Shown: one piece after another, positions 23,190-35,665 of the stretch
Numbering within the stretch: the stretch's first letter is position 1
Layout: the number at the start of each line of letters is the position of its first letter
Origin: Triatoma infestans
Taxonomy: Eukaryota > Arthropoda > Insecta > Hemiptera > Reduviidae
Length of the DNA stretch: 64,000 bases
Direction of reading: 5' to 3'
Assembly: GCA_011037195.1 (NCBI GenBank)
Contig: JAAEAF010003317.1
Coordinates: forward strand, 1-64,000
The notes under the pieces: model-generated
The model's database searches: none
Told to the model about the DNA's origin: nothing
Seen by the model: the letters and a program-made list of their open reading frames with translations, nothing else
Program-made: the position numbers and the translations under genes

Positions 23190-23645
23190 GCAATGAAGTT
23201 ATACTTTAGAGAAAATATTTAACATTACAGTTTTCCCTTCCTAAAACTCCCTATAAGAAATTAATTTTCTTAGGGAAAAAAGTTTTCAAATAAATATAAT
23301 ATGTGTAAATAGTATGTGGAAGTTTTAATAAAAATCATTAGAACCATTTTCAAAAAAATTACGAAAATCTGAAAAAAAAAAATTCACGTAAAATCGCATT
23401 TCCGGTTGATAGATTTTGCCGAAAAGTCTTCTTGTCTGATGCGATAATAGTTCCCTAAACTGGATACCAACATTGAAGTTCCTCCGAGTAAACGTTGTTT
23501 TTGAGATATTCCTGTTAACAATACATACACATGCAGAACATTCGCTACAAACTTGCTGCCGTATTTTAGGAGATCCCCAAAGAAAGTATTTTCGATGAAA
23601 ACTCAATGTCCAAGATTTCCAAATTACTAAGAGTAAGGGGAAGTA
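23190..23645 (+). repeat. ACTTTCTCTTAC family, short-subfamily copy
   Basis: Starts in the TTACAGTTTTCCCTTCC / AGGGAAAAAAGTTTTC block. It passes AGAACCATTTTCAAAAAAAT, CATTTCCGGTTGATAGATTT, TTGTCTGATGCGATAA, TTTGAGATATTCCTGTTAAC and ACATTCGCTACAAAC. It ends in a degraded right terminus (AGGAGATCCCC ... GAAAACTCAATGTCC). Confidence 0.65.
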
Positions 23646-23761
23646 TATATATATAAAATATAACTAACTAAATTATAAGAACTAGGTTTTCAAACGCACA
23701 GGTCGTCAACTCTTGAACTCAGGAGACCTTAAAAATGTATGAAAACTCGATATTGAAAAAA

Positions 23762-24737
23762 AATCTGGTGTGAAACACTCACAAAACTTTCTCTTACTCC
23801 AGTTCTCAAAATTACAATTGAGGTCAGGTATCAAAGGGTAAGGGACACATTTTATAGTTTGTGTACCAACTTTAATGAAATTAGTCGAAAACTGAAAAAA
23901 ACTGTCCAGTAAAAGCGCACTTCCGGTTTATTAATTTTCTTGAAACTCGGAATTTCGGCCATCTATTTATTTCTAATTAATTTTGTTTGGATGATAGAAT
24001 TGTATAATCAACTATTATAGCACTTGAGAAAAACATAACCCCACCTCTCCACCAAAAGTGCACTTAAATGAATTTTCCCAGAGAAATGTTTTAAATAAAA
24101 CATGTAGATCATTGTATGCTTAGTTTATATAAGAAGTTTCAAGAAAATCGTCGAAGCCATTGTTGAGGAAATCGCGAAAAAGTGAAAAAAAAGTTTAATA
24201 AAGTGGTAACGTAAACGCACTTCCGGTTATGCGATTTATTTCAAACTTGGAATTTCAACAATATATTCAATTCTAATTAACATTATTTAGATGACAGAGT
24301 TTTTTAATAAACTGAAATAGCACTTTAGATGAAAACCTAACCCCACCCCTTCCCCAGAAGTGTCCTTAAATGAATTTTTCCGAAGAAATATTTCAAATAA
24401 AAGTTGTAGCTGTTTGTATGTGTAGTTAATATGCCAAAATTGAAGAAAATAGTTGGAGCTATTTTTGAGAAAATCGCAAATACGTAAAAAAAACATTACT
24501 AATATGGTACTTCCGGTTGAGGAATCTCGACAGATGATCCACTGTCGGATCCCATGGTGATAACTAAAGGGAATATCAAATTTGAACATTCTACGTTTTT
24601 TCGTGTTTGAGCTATGCTGTTCATACATACATACAGACATACACGCACACACACACCATTTCGAAAACTCAATATCGAAAATTTGACACGATTACAATAC
24701 TTCCTCTTACTAGGAGTAAGAGAAAGTAAAAAACGAT
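23762..24737 (+). mobile_element. ACTTTCTCTTAC family, near full-length copy 2
   Basis: The left end is TCTGGTGTGAAACACTCACA with AACTTTCTCTTACTCC, and the right end is CTAGGAGTAAGAGAAAGTAA, giving terminal inverted repeats of about 15 bp. The internal order is the same as in the 10.1-11.1 kb copy: CACTTCCGGTT at 23925, 24216 and 24508. Two CCCCACC(C/T)C blocks precede AAGTG-CC/CACTTAAATGAA, and GTCGGATCCCATGGTGATA precedes the CA-rich spacer. No open frame of significance. Confidence 0.85.
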
Positions 24738-26249
24738 TTCAATTTTTTCTCATGATAGCAATTAGAGAAAGTTATAAAAGTGATAATGTCTAAATACGAT
24801 TTACAAAGTTTAAAGTCAATTGTTGCGTACAAGAAAAATTACAAACAAAAAAATGAAGAAAGAAAAATCACGGTATTTCCGACTAAAATGTTCAGGTCGT
24901 ATCTCTGGGGAGATAACCAAACATAATATAGAGCTAATCTCAAAATACACTTTCCACCCACAGTCAAGGATACTCAAAAAAATACTTCTGTGGGAAACAC
25001 TTCTTATAGTACAATGTTTTAAGTATTAGCTAATAATAAAAAGTTCTTTTTAAATAAAGTCCAGACTTTTCTCCTACGCTTTTATACTTTATGAGAACTT
25101 CTTGGCATAGTTATTATTATTATCAAAGGGTAAAGGGTAAACATCAAAGGCTAAAAATGTTCTGTTGGTAATTCTTCTTTAATTTTCCTTAGATATACCC
25201 ATTATTCTATCTGGTAAACCGACCGCGTGTTTAAATGTTTTTCCACGGAGAACATTTCCTTGGTATGAGGTAGGTCCTATTTTGTAATCCACATCTTTCA
25301 CTAACTTTTCCATGGTTTCATAATTACAAAAAGAAAAGTTAATTTACTTTCTAAAGTGAAACAAAATGTTTCTACATTAATATATATACACTCTCTAGAA
25401 CTATTATATTATTAAATTAAAATACCCATATTATCTATTCTTATGTTGTTTTTTTTTTATAGTTAATATAAGCTAGATAATTCAAGTGGGATATTGATCC
25501 AAGTTGCACCTAACACTATAGTCATTTGTATTCATCCCAAAGGTTTTCGTATTGCCACCATGCTGATATACGTAGAAGAGGGTTGTTCACTTGGGTTATA
25601 TTCTTCCAGAAGAAGGGGGAACAATTCAGCAGTTTAGAAGGGAGATGATAACAACTAGGATGCAATTTAGTTGCATTATTGTTCAATTTTTGTATGTAAA
25701 AGGTATATCGATACTATTATACGATCTAGTAAAGCTGCAATACACCTAAACTGCATAATATTGATTTTATTTTTATATAACGTCAACAAAAGGCTGATTG
25801 TTTTATACTATTTTGAAATTTTTTTAACACATCCCCTCCCTTAGAACTATAACTAACCACTTGCCTCTTTACTTATTGGATGATTCTAGGATATGTGCGT
25901 GTTTCTAACATTCCTAAGTGGTAAATCAGTACCATTAAAATTACTGATTAATAAGAAACTTTATTGAAATGCCACTTTAGCGAAATGGTTGCTCCCACTA
26001 CACACTTCCCCTATTCCTTAAAATAAATATTCCCAAGCAAATTATTTCAAATAAAACTGCCAACACTATATACGTGTAGTTAATCTCACATTTTCAATTA
26101 ACAGACTATCATGCCAAAAAAAATCCTGCCTGTGTTACTTAAAAATGTTGCTCAATCTATTGTTTTCTTGACAAAATCCTATGACGTATTATTCTTCTTA
26201 CAGCAATAAATGAAAGTAAAATTGTTTTAATTTTTAAAACAAATAAATG
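24738..26249. other. Unassigned
   Basis: No recognised protein, RNA or terminal repeat. AT-rich, with a complex patch at 25480-25720 that I could not identify. Confidence 0.45.
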
Positions 26250-27990
26250 TGGTGTGAAAGTGTCACACGACTTTCTTCTTAATGTTATTAATATAATTAT
26301 ATATAGTTATATAAAACAACATCATAATATTATGTTTTAACACAAGTATAGGAGATGTTGTGGGAATAAGTACAGCTACCCAGAGCCAGGAAGCAGTAGC
26401 GATTCCATTGCAGTTCAGAAGAGAAAATCAATTTTATTCTGCGTGTAAATGTTACATGATAAAAAGTTTTATGTAATTTATATTATGTGTAGATAATGTA
26501 CGAAGTTTACAGAAATCGTTGGAGATATTTTCGCGTAAAACTTAAAAAACAAAAATTCATTCAGTAAAGTCACACATCCGGTTGATCGATTTTGACCCCA
26601 AGTGACTTGTGATACCTAAATGGAATACCAAGTTCGACCTTTTCTGGGATTTTTTTTCGTTTTTGAAAGTTTTTGTCCACTACATCAACATACAAAGTTC
26701 ATTCGCTAAAAACATTCTATAAAATTATTGTTCTCCTAAATTTCTAGATTTGTATAATAAGAGCAATAGATCTAAGCGACTAGAAATTCGATTCCACAAC
26801 TTCTGTAGGGAAAACAATTTAGAAATACCCATGGGACAAGATTTAATGCAGCAGATGATAGAACCACTTGGTTGTTAGAGGGACCTTCGGTGGATAACTG
26901 TCTCTGTACACACAAAAAAAGAAAATACCCCTGGAAAAAACACCAACCCCTGAAAAGATATTTCTGGAAAGAACTGCCAACAAAAACAAAGAATACAAAC
27001 AAGTATTTATTATAGATGGTTCAAAACTTGGAACTAATGTGGAAGCTGCATTTGTAGCCGATAATATATCTTAAACAACATATCTAGTGTGTTCACGGTA
27101 GAGCTGTACGGAATCAATAAAGCTTTGGAATATATATTAAACAGATCGGAAAATAAGTTCATTATCTGTACAGATTCGAAAATTGCACTTGAGGCAATGT
27201 CAGATTTTGTTTATAAAAATACTTTAATACAGTTTATACTGACAAATATCTATCTTTGTAAACACAACCACAAAAAAGTGATTTTCCTATGAATCCCAGG
27301 ACATGCTGGAATAAACTGTAATGAAGCCGCCGACAAAGCCGCCAAAGATGCAACGTTGATAATAATAAAAATAAAAAGAATATGTCTCGCCCCTTGACTG
27401 GAGAAATTGTCTAAAAAAAACACTATATTCTCTACATGGAATAAAGAATCGGAGGTTACGCCATTCTCGAATAAACAATAAAAATTAAATGTGCACCAAT
27501 AAAGTGGTTAACTTCATATCGAGAATCTGGCCGGGAAGAAGTAGTGTTGGCAAGACTGCGAATCGGGCATACGATGTTAACTCACGGTTGTCTGTTCAGA
27601 GGAGAAACACAACCGATATGCGAGGTTTGCAGCTCACCTATGACAATTCTGCATATTCTAGTTGAATGTACAAAGTATACAACAATGAGAGCGAATTTAG
27701 GCATGCCTAATACTTTGAAGGATGCACTGAATAATAACTTTGAAAACGTAAATAAGACTGTGCAATATCTAAAAGAAATTGGCTTATTTCAGCATTTATA
27801 AATCTCTTTTTGAATTAAATTGACAAGAATATGAGTAAGTGCAGTAGGTGCAAAGGACCTGAGCTGTTGTTGCGCACTTATACAAAATAATAAAACAAAA
27901 CATTTTTTCCATGCATTTCCGGTGAAAAACTCAATTTGAAAAATTTTACACGTTCGTAATACTTCGTCTATGAGACCAAGGAAGGAAGAG
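26250..27990 (+). repeat. ACTTTCTCTTAC family copy split by an I-type insertion
   Basis: The left end GTGGTGTGAAAGTGTCACAC with GACTTTCTTCTT sits at about 26250-26280. The central block (CACACATCCGGTTGATCGAT, AAATGGAATACCAAGTTCGA) runs to 26716. The right end (GCATTTCCGGTGAAAAACTC, ACACGTTCGTAATACTTCGT) resumes at 27905. The gap is filled by the retroelement at 26717-27896. Confidence 0.65.
26717..27896 (+). pseudogene. I-type non-LTR retrotransposon, 5'-truncated, RNase H and tail
   Basis: The frame reads IIDGSKLGTNVEAAFVADN (from about 27011), FTVELYGINKALEYI (27089), FIICTDSKIALEAM (27163) and IPGHAGINCNEAADKAAKDA (27294). This is an RNase H with the acidic residues in DGSK, VELYGI, TDSK and NEAAD all present, although stop codons interrupt it. 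After shifts, VLARLRIGHTMLTHGCLF, CEVCSSPMTILHILVEC and a C-terminus ending IGLFQHL (stop at 27801) give the cysteine-rich tail (RiGHT.lTh...f.....P.C..C....T..HiL.eC) of I-clade elements. An AAAACATT direct repeat flanks it (26709-26716 and 27897-27904). The 3' end is AAAATAATAAAACA. RT and endonuclease are absent, so it is a dead partial copy. Confidence 0.8.
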
Positions 27991-28261
27991 AAATAAGTTG
28001 GTCGTCGAAAAGTATGTTCATTCTAGGGATGGTGTTAAACATTAAAAATCTGAATGATTTGGAGTGAGGGGGGAGGGGCAAAAGAAGAAATAGAATAAAA
28101 TTTATCCAAAAATCCAGGATTATTAAACGATTTTTTGTTGTTAATTAAAAAAAGACATAATCGAATGAATATGATTGGTATTTGAAGAGGGGAGGGGGAA
28201 ATAATCAAGTAATTTTAATTATAAGTGCATTTTTATTGAAATTAATCTTAGTATCAAATCG
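27991..28261. other. Unassigned
   Basis: AT-rich with two G-rich patches (28067-28078, 28185-28199). No gene recognised. Confidence 0.4.
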
Positions 28262-28402
28262 GTAGTCAGTGTATCAAATAAATTTGCTCTGTGCAAATCT
28301 ATATTATCACATTGTTTGACAAGTGATGAGCGAACGCCCGAAACCGGTCGATTACCACAAAACGAAGCAGGCTATCACGGAAAGTATCTCTGATTAGTAT
28401 AT
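28262..28402 (+). mobile_element. Hammerhead-bearing short element, copy C (partial)
   Basis: Blocks AATTTGCTCTGTGCAAAT, ATATTATCACATTG, the hammerhead-like core, CACAAAACGAAGCAGGCTAT and CACGGAAAGTATCTCTGAT correspond in order to the right arm at 55757-55856. The upstream palindromic arm is missing. Confidence 0.6.
28319..28354 (+). ncRNA. Degenerate hammerhead-like motif (copy C)
   Basis: GUGAUGA (first C replaced by G), GCGAACGCCC, GAAA, CCGGUC, GAUU. Relative to the other copies, three bases are missing before GCGAACG and the stem I pairing is lost. The core is probably inactive. Confidence 0.5.
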
Positions 28403-30355
28403 AGCGTCATTAATTTTTTAAATAATGTAATAAAAATAAAACTTTTTAGTCTGTTTTTAAGTTTTGTCTTGAAAGCATTCTTTCTTTATAACCATTACAA
28501 TTAATGGATAAGATAATAAAAAGGACAATGGAAAAATATTTGTCAGTCCGTCTGTGATACAAAATGTTTATTGTTGTCGTATTTTCCATTGTAAAAACAG
28601 TCGAACGTGTTGAAAAAGTGACCATGATCATTGGAATATGAAATATGACCCATAATTTTGATATAATTAGTGTTGGTGGGGGAAAGGGATAACAACTTAA
28701 TCATTTCTCTGGGAATCATGGCATATATTTAACAAAAAAAATATTAAAAAAAATCAATCAAAATTATCACAAATTTTATTTAAGCGCGAGAAAAAAAAAA
28801 AAAAAATTGGCCAGGAAAAAAATTTTCAAGGTAACTCACCTGCCACAGGAGAAAGTTTTCTCATGACACACCATCTCGATTTCCACTATAAAAACAGAAA
28901 ATAATTCAGAGAAAAAAAAAGTAAAAGACCTACTTCTAATTTTAGGGGGGGATAGATGATTTTTTTTTTTTAAATTTTTGAAACATGGAGGGGACGAAGA
29001 GCCGCCTCCATAAAATGAAAATTTAAAAAGTAGTGATAAAAATGGAAACCCGTGGTGGAGAGGGGAAATTTTGAAAAGAGACTGTAATTATAATAATAAT
29101 ATTAATGTTAATGACAAACTCTCTATCATATTTAAAAACTTGGAAGAATAGACAGTCTAAAGTTCAGAGAGGGGGGGCGGAGGACTTCATAGCACCCAAC
29201 CTAGGACAATAATTGTTTTGTTCGGGCTTACCGGCCTTAACTAATAATAATATATGGAAGTTGATTTCATTGTTTTTATTTTTTATTATATTATAATCGA
29301 AATAATCTTTATTTTTTTTTTTATTATTATTAACTTTTATTGCATTTTAATTTAAAAGAAGGAATAGCTAAGAAAAAATGAATATTGAAAACTTGTTTCA
29401 AAAATTATTTATATTAATTTATTTTTTAATAAAATACATTTATGAAATAAACTCCCAGTTAATAGTTTAATTTGGTTTAAAAAAAGAAAAAAACTTCTTC
29501 CGCTCAATTCAAGAAAATTTCGTAATATTTTTATTGGAAAAATCGGCCAGCAAGTGTGAACAATAAAAAAAAAATATATATTTTCTATAAATTCTTTACA
29601 ATTCAATAAAACATTATTATATATTTTTATTACTATTTTATATAAAAATAGAAAATTTTAAAAAGTTTCAAAAATCACTCTTCTTCTTTTTTTTTTTAAA
29701 TGCATTTTGTCTCTTTTCAAAACTTTTTTATTAATTAAAATTAATTTTTTATATTTCAAAATTATAAAAAAAAAACAACAAAATTTTGCAATAATCACCT
29801 TTTTTCCGTCTCTAAATTTAACAGATCCTTCAATAACTGTATTTGTGTCGACCATGTCGTTTTTTTAATTCACAAAAATTAAATCCAAAAAAAAACAAAT
29901 TCACTGCCACATAATAATTAAGAGTAATTTTTATTTTATTTTAACGTACTTCACAAAATTGATAAAAAAAAAAAAAGAAAAGAAAAAAAAACCTTATCAA
30001 CCGTTCTCTATTCTCCTTTGGGCTAAACTTTTTAACCGTTAAAGTCGGCTGTTAGCTTTGTACTGGCATATTTCCTGACAATGAAGGTTGATGGCGCTCT
30101 ACACTAGTGAAGTCTAGTGGACGTTCAGCAAAGTGTTAGCCAACAGTCTCCTGGGCTTTTTAATGAATGTATTTATGTATGTATATTAAATGTGGAAATA
30201 GTTATTTTAATTTTTTTATTTACAGTTTCACTGATTGGTGATTAATGGAAATATTGAGATTATTGTCCAACAAGTTTTACTAAATTTCATACATTTACCA
30301 ACATTATATAAATGCTTATTAGTTTTCTTTCAAACATTATTCCATGAAAATTGAT
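28403..30355. other. Very AT-rich low-complexity region
   Basis: Poly-A and poly-T runs (28790-28805, 28962-28970, 29311-29321, 29688-29697) and G-rich patches (29043, 29170). A more complex patch at 30025-30150 has short inverted TTAGC/GCTAA motifs and is unidentified. No gene seen. Confidence 0.5.
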
Positions 30356-30806
30356 TTTTTTTTTGCGGGTGGGGGAATTCTGGGGGAAGAGGAGCATTAA
30401 GTTTTCCTATAAACAACCACTTTAGTATAATGTATAGACAGAAGTAATGGTAGAATTTTCAAATTTGAGTGAAGCAGGTTTCTGAGATTTTAGGAATTTT
30501 CTCGAAAACGGCTGATCTTTTAATTTTCGAATGTTGTATCATTTTTAATTAAAACTTTTCTTTTTTTTTAAACTAAATTTAATTTTAAACTGAACAAGCT
30601 TCGTTAGTTTGACAAAAAGCCGCACAGATCCCACACAAGTACGCTCAGTTATTACAAGTAAAACCGGTACTATATTTTTATTATTGTTTTCTTATGGCCA
30701 GTCCTTCTAAACATTACAATTTTAAACTAAATTTGTTAATTAAATTATGTTAATTAGAATAAGTGAAAGTCAGGTGAGTGTTTCACATCAGACTTTTTTC
30801 TCCTGA
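30356..30806 (-). repeat. ACTTTCTCTTAC family, short-subfamily left half
   Basis: Minus-oriented: GGGGGAATTCTGGGGGAAGA, AACCACTTTAGTATAATGTA, GGAATTTTCTCGAAAACGGC and AGTGAAAGTCAGGTGAGTG, then TTTCACATCAGAC as the outer left end. Confidence 0.55.
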
Positions 30807-31980
30807 GAACAAGATAATAGGTAAAATATATTAATAAACATTTAGATAACGCCAAGTAATTTTTTATTTTCTATTATTACATCAAAGGCGTACATATTCT
30901 TTGATCTCCTAGAAAGGGCCTAGAAATGCAATTATACTAAATCAAGTTTGTATCTAATAATGATGATATCTTATCTAAATTTAATCTAAGCGTCATTTTA
31001 TTATCAAACAATTAAAACTATTTAAGTAAGAACCCAAATTATTTGTTTTGAATTACACGTGTGTCTGTCTGTATGTACAAATCGATTAACCAGTTAATCA
31101 GTTTTTTTTTTTTTTATGTTAACAATGGAAAAAAATATAAAAATAGAAAAAGACATTTAACCAAATCAAATAAATAATGAAAACTATTTAACAAAACAAA
31201 AACTACAATTATAATAACAAATAATCGACAGAAATGATAAAGTAAACAATGAAATATAGTATAGAGAAAAAAAAAAAAACTAAAAATAAATATACATAAT
31301 TGGACAGTTATGTTATCAACACAGTCCTACTTATTATAGTGTTATGAAATTGATAATAAAAATTATATAATATTCTAAAAAAAAAAAAAAATTAATCTTA
31401 TGAATCTTCTATTTTTTGTCACTAGACCAACTTGTCAATTATTATTTTGAGGATGTTATAAGGAAGAAGAAGAAGAAAAACAAAAAAAAATTAAAAATAT
31501 ATCAAAATAGATGATTTGATCGTAAAACTAGAAAGCAAATCAATCACTATTTATTTATTATTATTATTACTGAAATGTTAATATTAATGGAGTTACTGAA
31601 CTGTAATTAAATTTATTTTTATTATTATTTAAAAAAAAAAAAAAAAAAAATCAGTTAAAATATTCAGTTATGATATTAGGACATAAGTTAATAATATAAA
31701 TTTTTATTACGCCATTAAAACTATTTTATCAAATAATTTAAAATTTGTGTGATTTAAAAAAAAATAAATAAAAAAATTATTCTTCGGTTATAAATTATTT
31801 TAAAGGTTGACAAATGATAAAACATTAACAATTTTTATCTTCTAAATTATAATCACCCCAACGATTTTTATTTTTATTTTTTTTAATGAGCAATAATTGT
31901 AATTATCTGAATAGTCGATTTGAAGATGAATTTATCTTAATTTAAGTTTTCTGTTTGTTGACTTTTAGAGGTGAACCACT
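30807..31980. other. Very AT-rich low-complexity region
   Basis: Several runs of A (31267-31278, 31378-31391, 31631-31650) and an ATTATTATT tract near 31557. No gene seen. Confidence 0.5.
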
Positions 31981-31984
31981 TACT

Positions 31985-32240
31985 TATTGCTTTCAAAAAA
32001 GAAGTATATCGATCGTATCAAACTTTCCAAATTGAGTTAAATCGCAGTTGTTTTATTTCGAGTACTAACTATATGCAGCGTATTACTTTTATTTAATAAA
32101 ACCTTTTTCTAGGAAAATTGACTTGTTTATAAAGTCTAGGGGCGTGGCAAGTTTTCTTCTGAAAGAGCTATTTTAGTGCGAAGTATGATTCTACTATTAA
32201 GCTACATTAAAAATACTGGCTGGAATTCTGAATATAATGG
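31985..32240 (-). repeat. ACTTTCTCTTAC family, weak minus fragment
   Basis: TTACTTTTATTTAATAAAAC, CTAGGAAAATTGACTTG, GTCTAGGGGCGTGGCAAG and CTATTTTAGTGCGAAGTATG resemble the short-subfamily centre read backwards. It is diverged. Confidence 0.4.
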
Positions 32241-33685
32241 ATGTGTTAGGTGGAGAGAATTTAGGTCTGTTTGATGATATAAGAAGAAGACTTGGTTAAC
32301 ACTGGTTAACTAATATATTAATAAATAGACACAGACTGCCTGGGACTTTACAATAGAGGAATGTTTAAGGTAGAGTGGTATGAGAATGACACGTAGCGAT
32401 TGGATGTACTGAACTGATATCAACAGTGTTTTTATGGACTGTCCGTCGCTATATTTATACAGCTTCTCCCACTCCAGTCCGAGAGAGTGGTTTTGGGTTT
32501 TGTTTCTCTTCTCTTTGCTGAGCTTCTCTTTGGTTACTGTTACATCATCGTTCTACCAATCGTTTCACACCTGGAATGTCTTTACAGAACAAGTGTCAGA
32601 ATATTACATTAATCTTTTAGGATTCCGCGGCCATTTTTATAAAAAACATGAGACACATCAGTGGCTAAAAACCGACGTATAGCCCATATTGCAATCAGCC
32701 TCTTCAGGGTCGTCGAAACATGGACAACAACATTTGTCAATATATGACAAACAATCAACCAGTGCAGTTTGTGGTATAAACATATAATTTAAATCATATC
32801 TCTACACGGAATTGATTGGAAAACTTACACTGACGATAGATGAAAATCCGAAACAGGTCAGAAGCGACAAAATGAAGCATAGATATTATCAAGCATTGCA
32901 GACCCAACCACGTATTCAATACAAGTAGAACATTCTTCAAGGAAGAAAGCTCTTCTAGTCTTCTAAAACATTCTAGCTCCATCGTATCTAGTATGTAATT
33001 GCCGCCACTCCATCTCGAAATTTATGTCAGGAGAAATGAAGTTTAAAGTTTAAATAAAATTTGTCATTTTTTTGTCAGGATTGTAGAAACAATAGTAAAA
33101 GGTTAATTTATATGGATGGAGGGAAACTTTTGGTTTACGATGTGTTTGGTCCCTCCTACCGGATAAACAACACTATATTACGTCACAGAACAATTTATTA
33201 CGTCAAAAATTAAAATTATTTTTATTATTTAAAACAATACTGACTCCAAAACTATTTATTTCTTTTTTGAAAATAAATATATAAAAATATTTTCTATTAT
33301 AATTATTTTTCATGGCAATCGTCACAGTTGAACCACCTCGACCCCATCCACCCCCACCACTATGAAGAGATTTTCATCACAACAATCTCCACCACCCCTC
33401 CCCCCATTATTGCCACTGCTACCATCGTCGCCAACAACATCAAACCGCTCCTCGCCCGCCACACAGCCATCGCCGAGCCACCAAGCCACTCTTTGGAGCA
33501 AAAACAGGGGAGGTTGGGGTTGGGGTTGGCGGTAGGTAGAGTGGTGTGCTTTTCTATACTAACTTTGCTTTTATCGTTCTGTTTTGGTTGGCAACAGTGA
33601 TTAATGTCGTTGTCAGCAACTACCCTTTTATTAATGAGTTACTCGTTGTTTTCTCTGTTTGTGTGTTTGTTAGTGTAGGTGTTTG

Positions 33686-33730
<45 letters not shown>

Positions 33731-35190
33731 GGAGAAGAAATAAGAGGAGTGAGGAAGGGAATCAGTATTGGAGGGGGGTAAAAGTGCCCGGGCCACCGCG
33801 GAGTGATTCCTCACTGCCGTCTTCTATTACTACTACTAGAGGATTTTCAGAAGAGAGCACTCTGAAAGCCTCGAACAAGAGAACACGGTATATCCAGGAT
33901 GATGTTTTTGGAAAATTATAGTGGACGGGCTGTGGCTATATAAATAAAATATGTAATGAGAATAACTTTAACTTCCATTTTTTTCGTTCTTATTCTTTTT
34001 TTATATAAACTTTAAATATATTTTTACAAAGAATTTTTTGTTGCTAAAAAATGTTTCTTTAATTTATTTTGAAAACGTGAAAATCAAAATGACAGCGTTA
34101 ATTTTATTAACCTTTTATCATAGGTAATAGTCAACACACGTGTTCCTTCTCCATAATTATTACACACATCTTTTAGAGATGGTCGTCCAATGAAACTTTT
34201 GCAATCATGACAAGTTTTATTAGAAGTCTGGAACTAAAATAATGAGACATAGTTTCATTCTGGTTTGCAGGAAATCTGTCAATTAAAATTCTAATTGCAC
34301 TAAGAAAGAAATTCGTGTAAGTGTTTCACAGTCGTATAAATGTTGTATAAGCCTCTTCATTTCGCCGTCTTTGACTGGACTTTCGCCCATCTTAAAGATG
34401 TCTAGAAAAACCATATAACCATCATTGTACAATCTGATAATTCCTTAGTTTGATATTCCTTAGCTTGCAGAACTGCTCACATCGGATTGGCTGCAACTAT
34501 TGGAGCAGCTAATTCAAACAATTGTTTTTCTTTTAAGCATTAAAAAAAAAAAAAATGGCCATAAACTGGTGCACACTTAGCATTATAATAACAGCTGCAC
34601 TGAGCAATAATTTCCAAGTTTTCTTCTGGAAAAAATATGAAGAACATACTAAAAAAACAACGAGCATAGGACCACAGGAATGGCAGGGGTTAAAGTGAAT
34701 ATATTTTAGTTCCGGTAACATCTCTACGAGGTATGAGCGAGAAAGAGGGTAGAGAGAGAGAGAGAGAGAGAAAAGGACTCAGTAGTATACCCAGTAGTAT
34801 ACCCCAGAGAGGTTGTTACCTTTTGCAAACCACCTAACTCCCCTGCCACTGGCAATATGTGAATATTAACAAATTGTCCTCACCACCAATATCCACTTCC
34901 CCCACCATTTCTACTAACTTTACCATATTTATCTCTGGCCTTGCAATACCTACAGTGTTTTTTTTTATTTTCCTACTTGTATATTTAGAAATATTCTTAC
35001 CAACGAGCAAATGGTGGAAATAAAGGAGAAAAACAAGGAAGCACGAACACATAACACAGTAGTTTCGTCTTTTCTTTTCTATGTTATTTACCAGGAAATA
35101 ATTTCTGACAAAGATATTAATGACTCTTTTTTAAAACAAAAATTAAAGCAAAAATTTGTTGACTGATGGCAAATTAGAGAGGAAAACATA
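32241..35190. other. Unassigned, with microsatellites
   Basis: No gene recognised. A CACC/CCA-rich patch (33320-33480) gives short open frames with no domain. (GT)n lies at 33687-33728 and (GA)n at 34749-34771. GTGTAAGTGTTTCACAGTCG near 34315 may be a left-end scrap of the main repeat family. GCCCATATTGCAATCAGCC near 32682 resembles the inner arm of the foldback MITE at 14.65 kb. Confidence 0.4.
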
Positions 35191-35194
35191 ACAT

Positions 35195-35665
35195 TCGCCA
35201 TCAAAAATCTACCTTAAATGAATTTTTCCAGAGAAATGTTTCAAATTAAAATTGTAATTCTTAATATGTGTAATTAATGTCATAAGTTTAAAGAAAATTG
35301 TTTGCAGCCATTTTCAAGAAAATCTCGAAAAAATATGTGCAAAAAGTTATTCAGTTAAGTGGTACTTGCGGTTGAGGAATTTTTAGCGGATTTACTGTCG
35401 GATCCCATGGTGTGTGATACGTGATACCTAAACGTAATATCAAGTATGAACTTTCTGGGGATTTTTTGTTTTGTTTTTAAACTGTGCTGTTAACACACAC
35501 ACACACGCGCGCGCACACACACGCACACGCGCGCAATACACATACATATATACAGACAACATTGTAAAAACCATTTTTTTTTTGGACTCAAAGTTTCCGG
35601 TGAAAACTCGATATCGGAAATTTGTTACGATTACAATACTTCCCCTCTTCCTTTAGCAGTAAAAA
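35195..35665 (+). repeat. ACTTTCTCTTAC family, right half (inverted-pair member 1)
   Basis: TTAAATGAATTTTTCCAGAG, AGTGGTACTTGCGGTTGAGG, GTCGGATCCCATGGTGTG, GATACGTGATACCTAAACGT and ATCAAGTATGAACTTTCTGG, then a CA/CG spacer, TTTCCGGTGAAAACTCGATA and ACGATTACAATACTTCCCC. The extra GATACGTG before ATACCTAAACG is shared only with the copy at 36.7-37.35 kb. Confidence 0.7.

Noticed and set aside
24287..24652. 121-residue minus-strand frame
   Set aside because: It lies wholly inside a non-coding repeat copy and is broken in the other near full-length copies.
32434..32682. 82-residue frame with hydrophobic stretch
   Set aside because: No recognised family, short, and no upstream or downstream exon-like continuation. 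Likely chance.
33328..33600. Open frame with a His/Pro/Thr-rich start in a CCACC-rich patch
   Set aside because: Composition follows the simple CACC repeats, no domain or splice signals were recognised, and overlapping frames are equally open.
33687..33728. GT microsatellite as a CRISPR-like or regulatory array
   Set aside because: A plain dinucleotide repeat without unique spacers.
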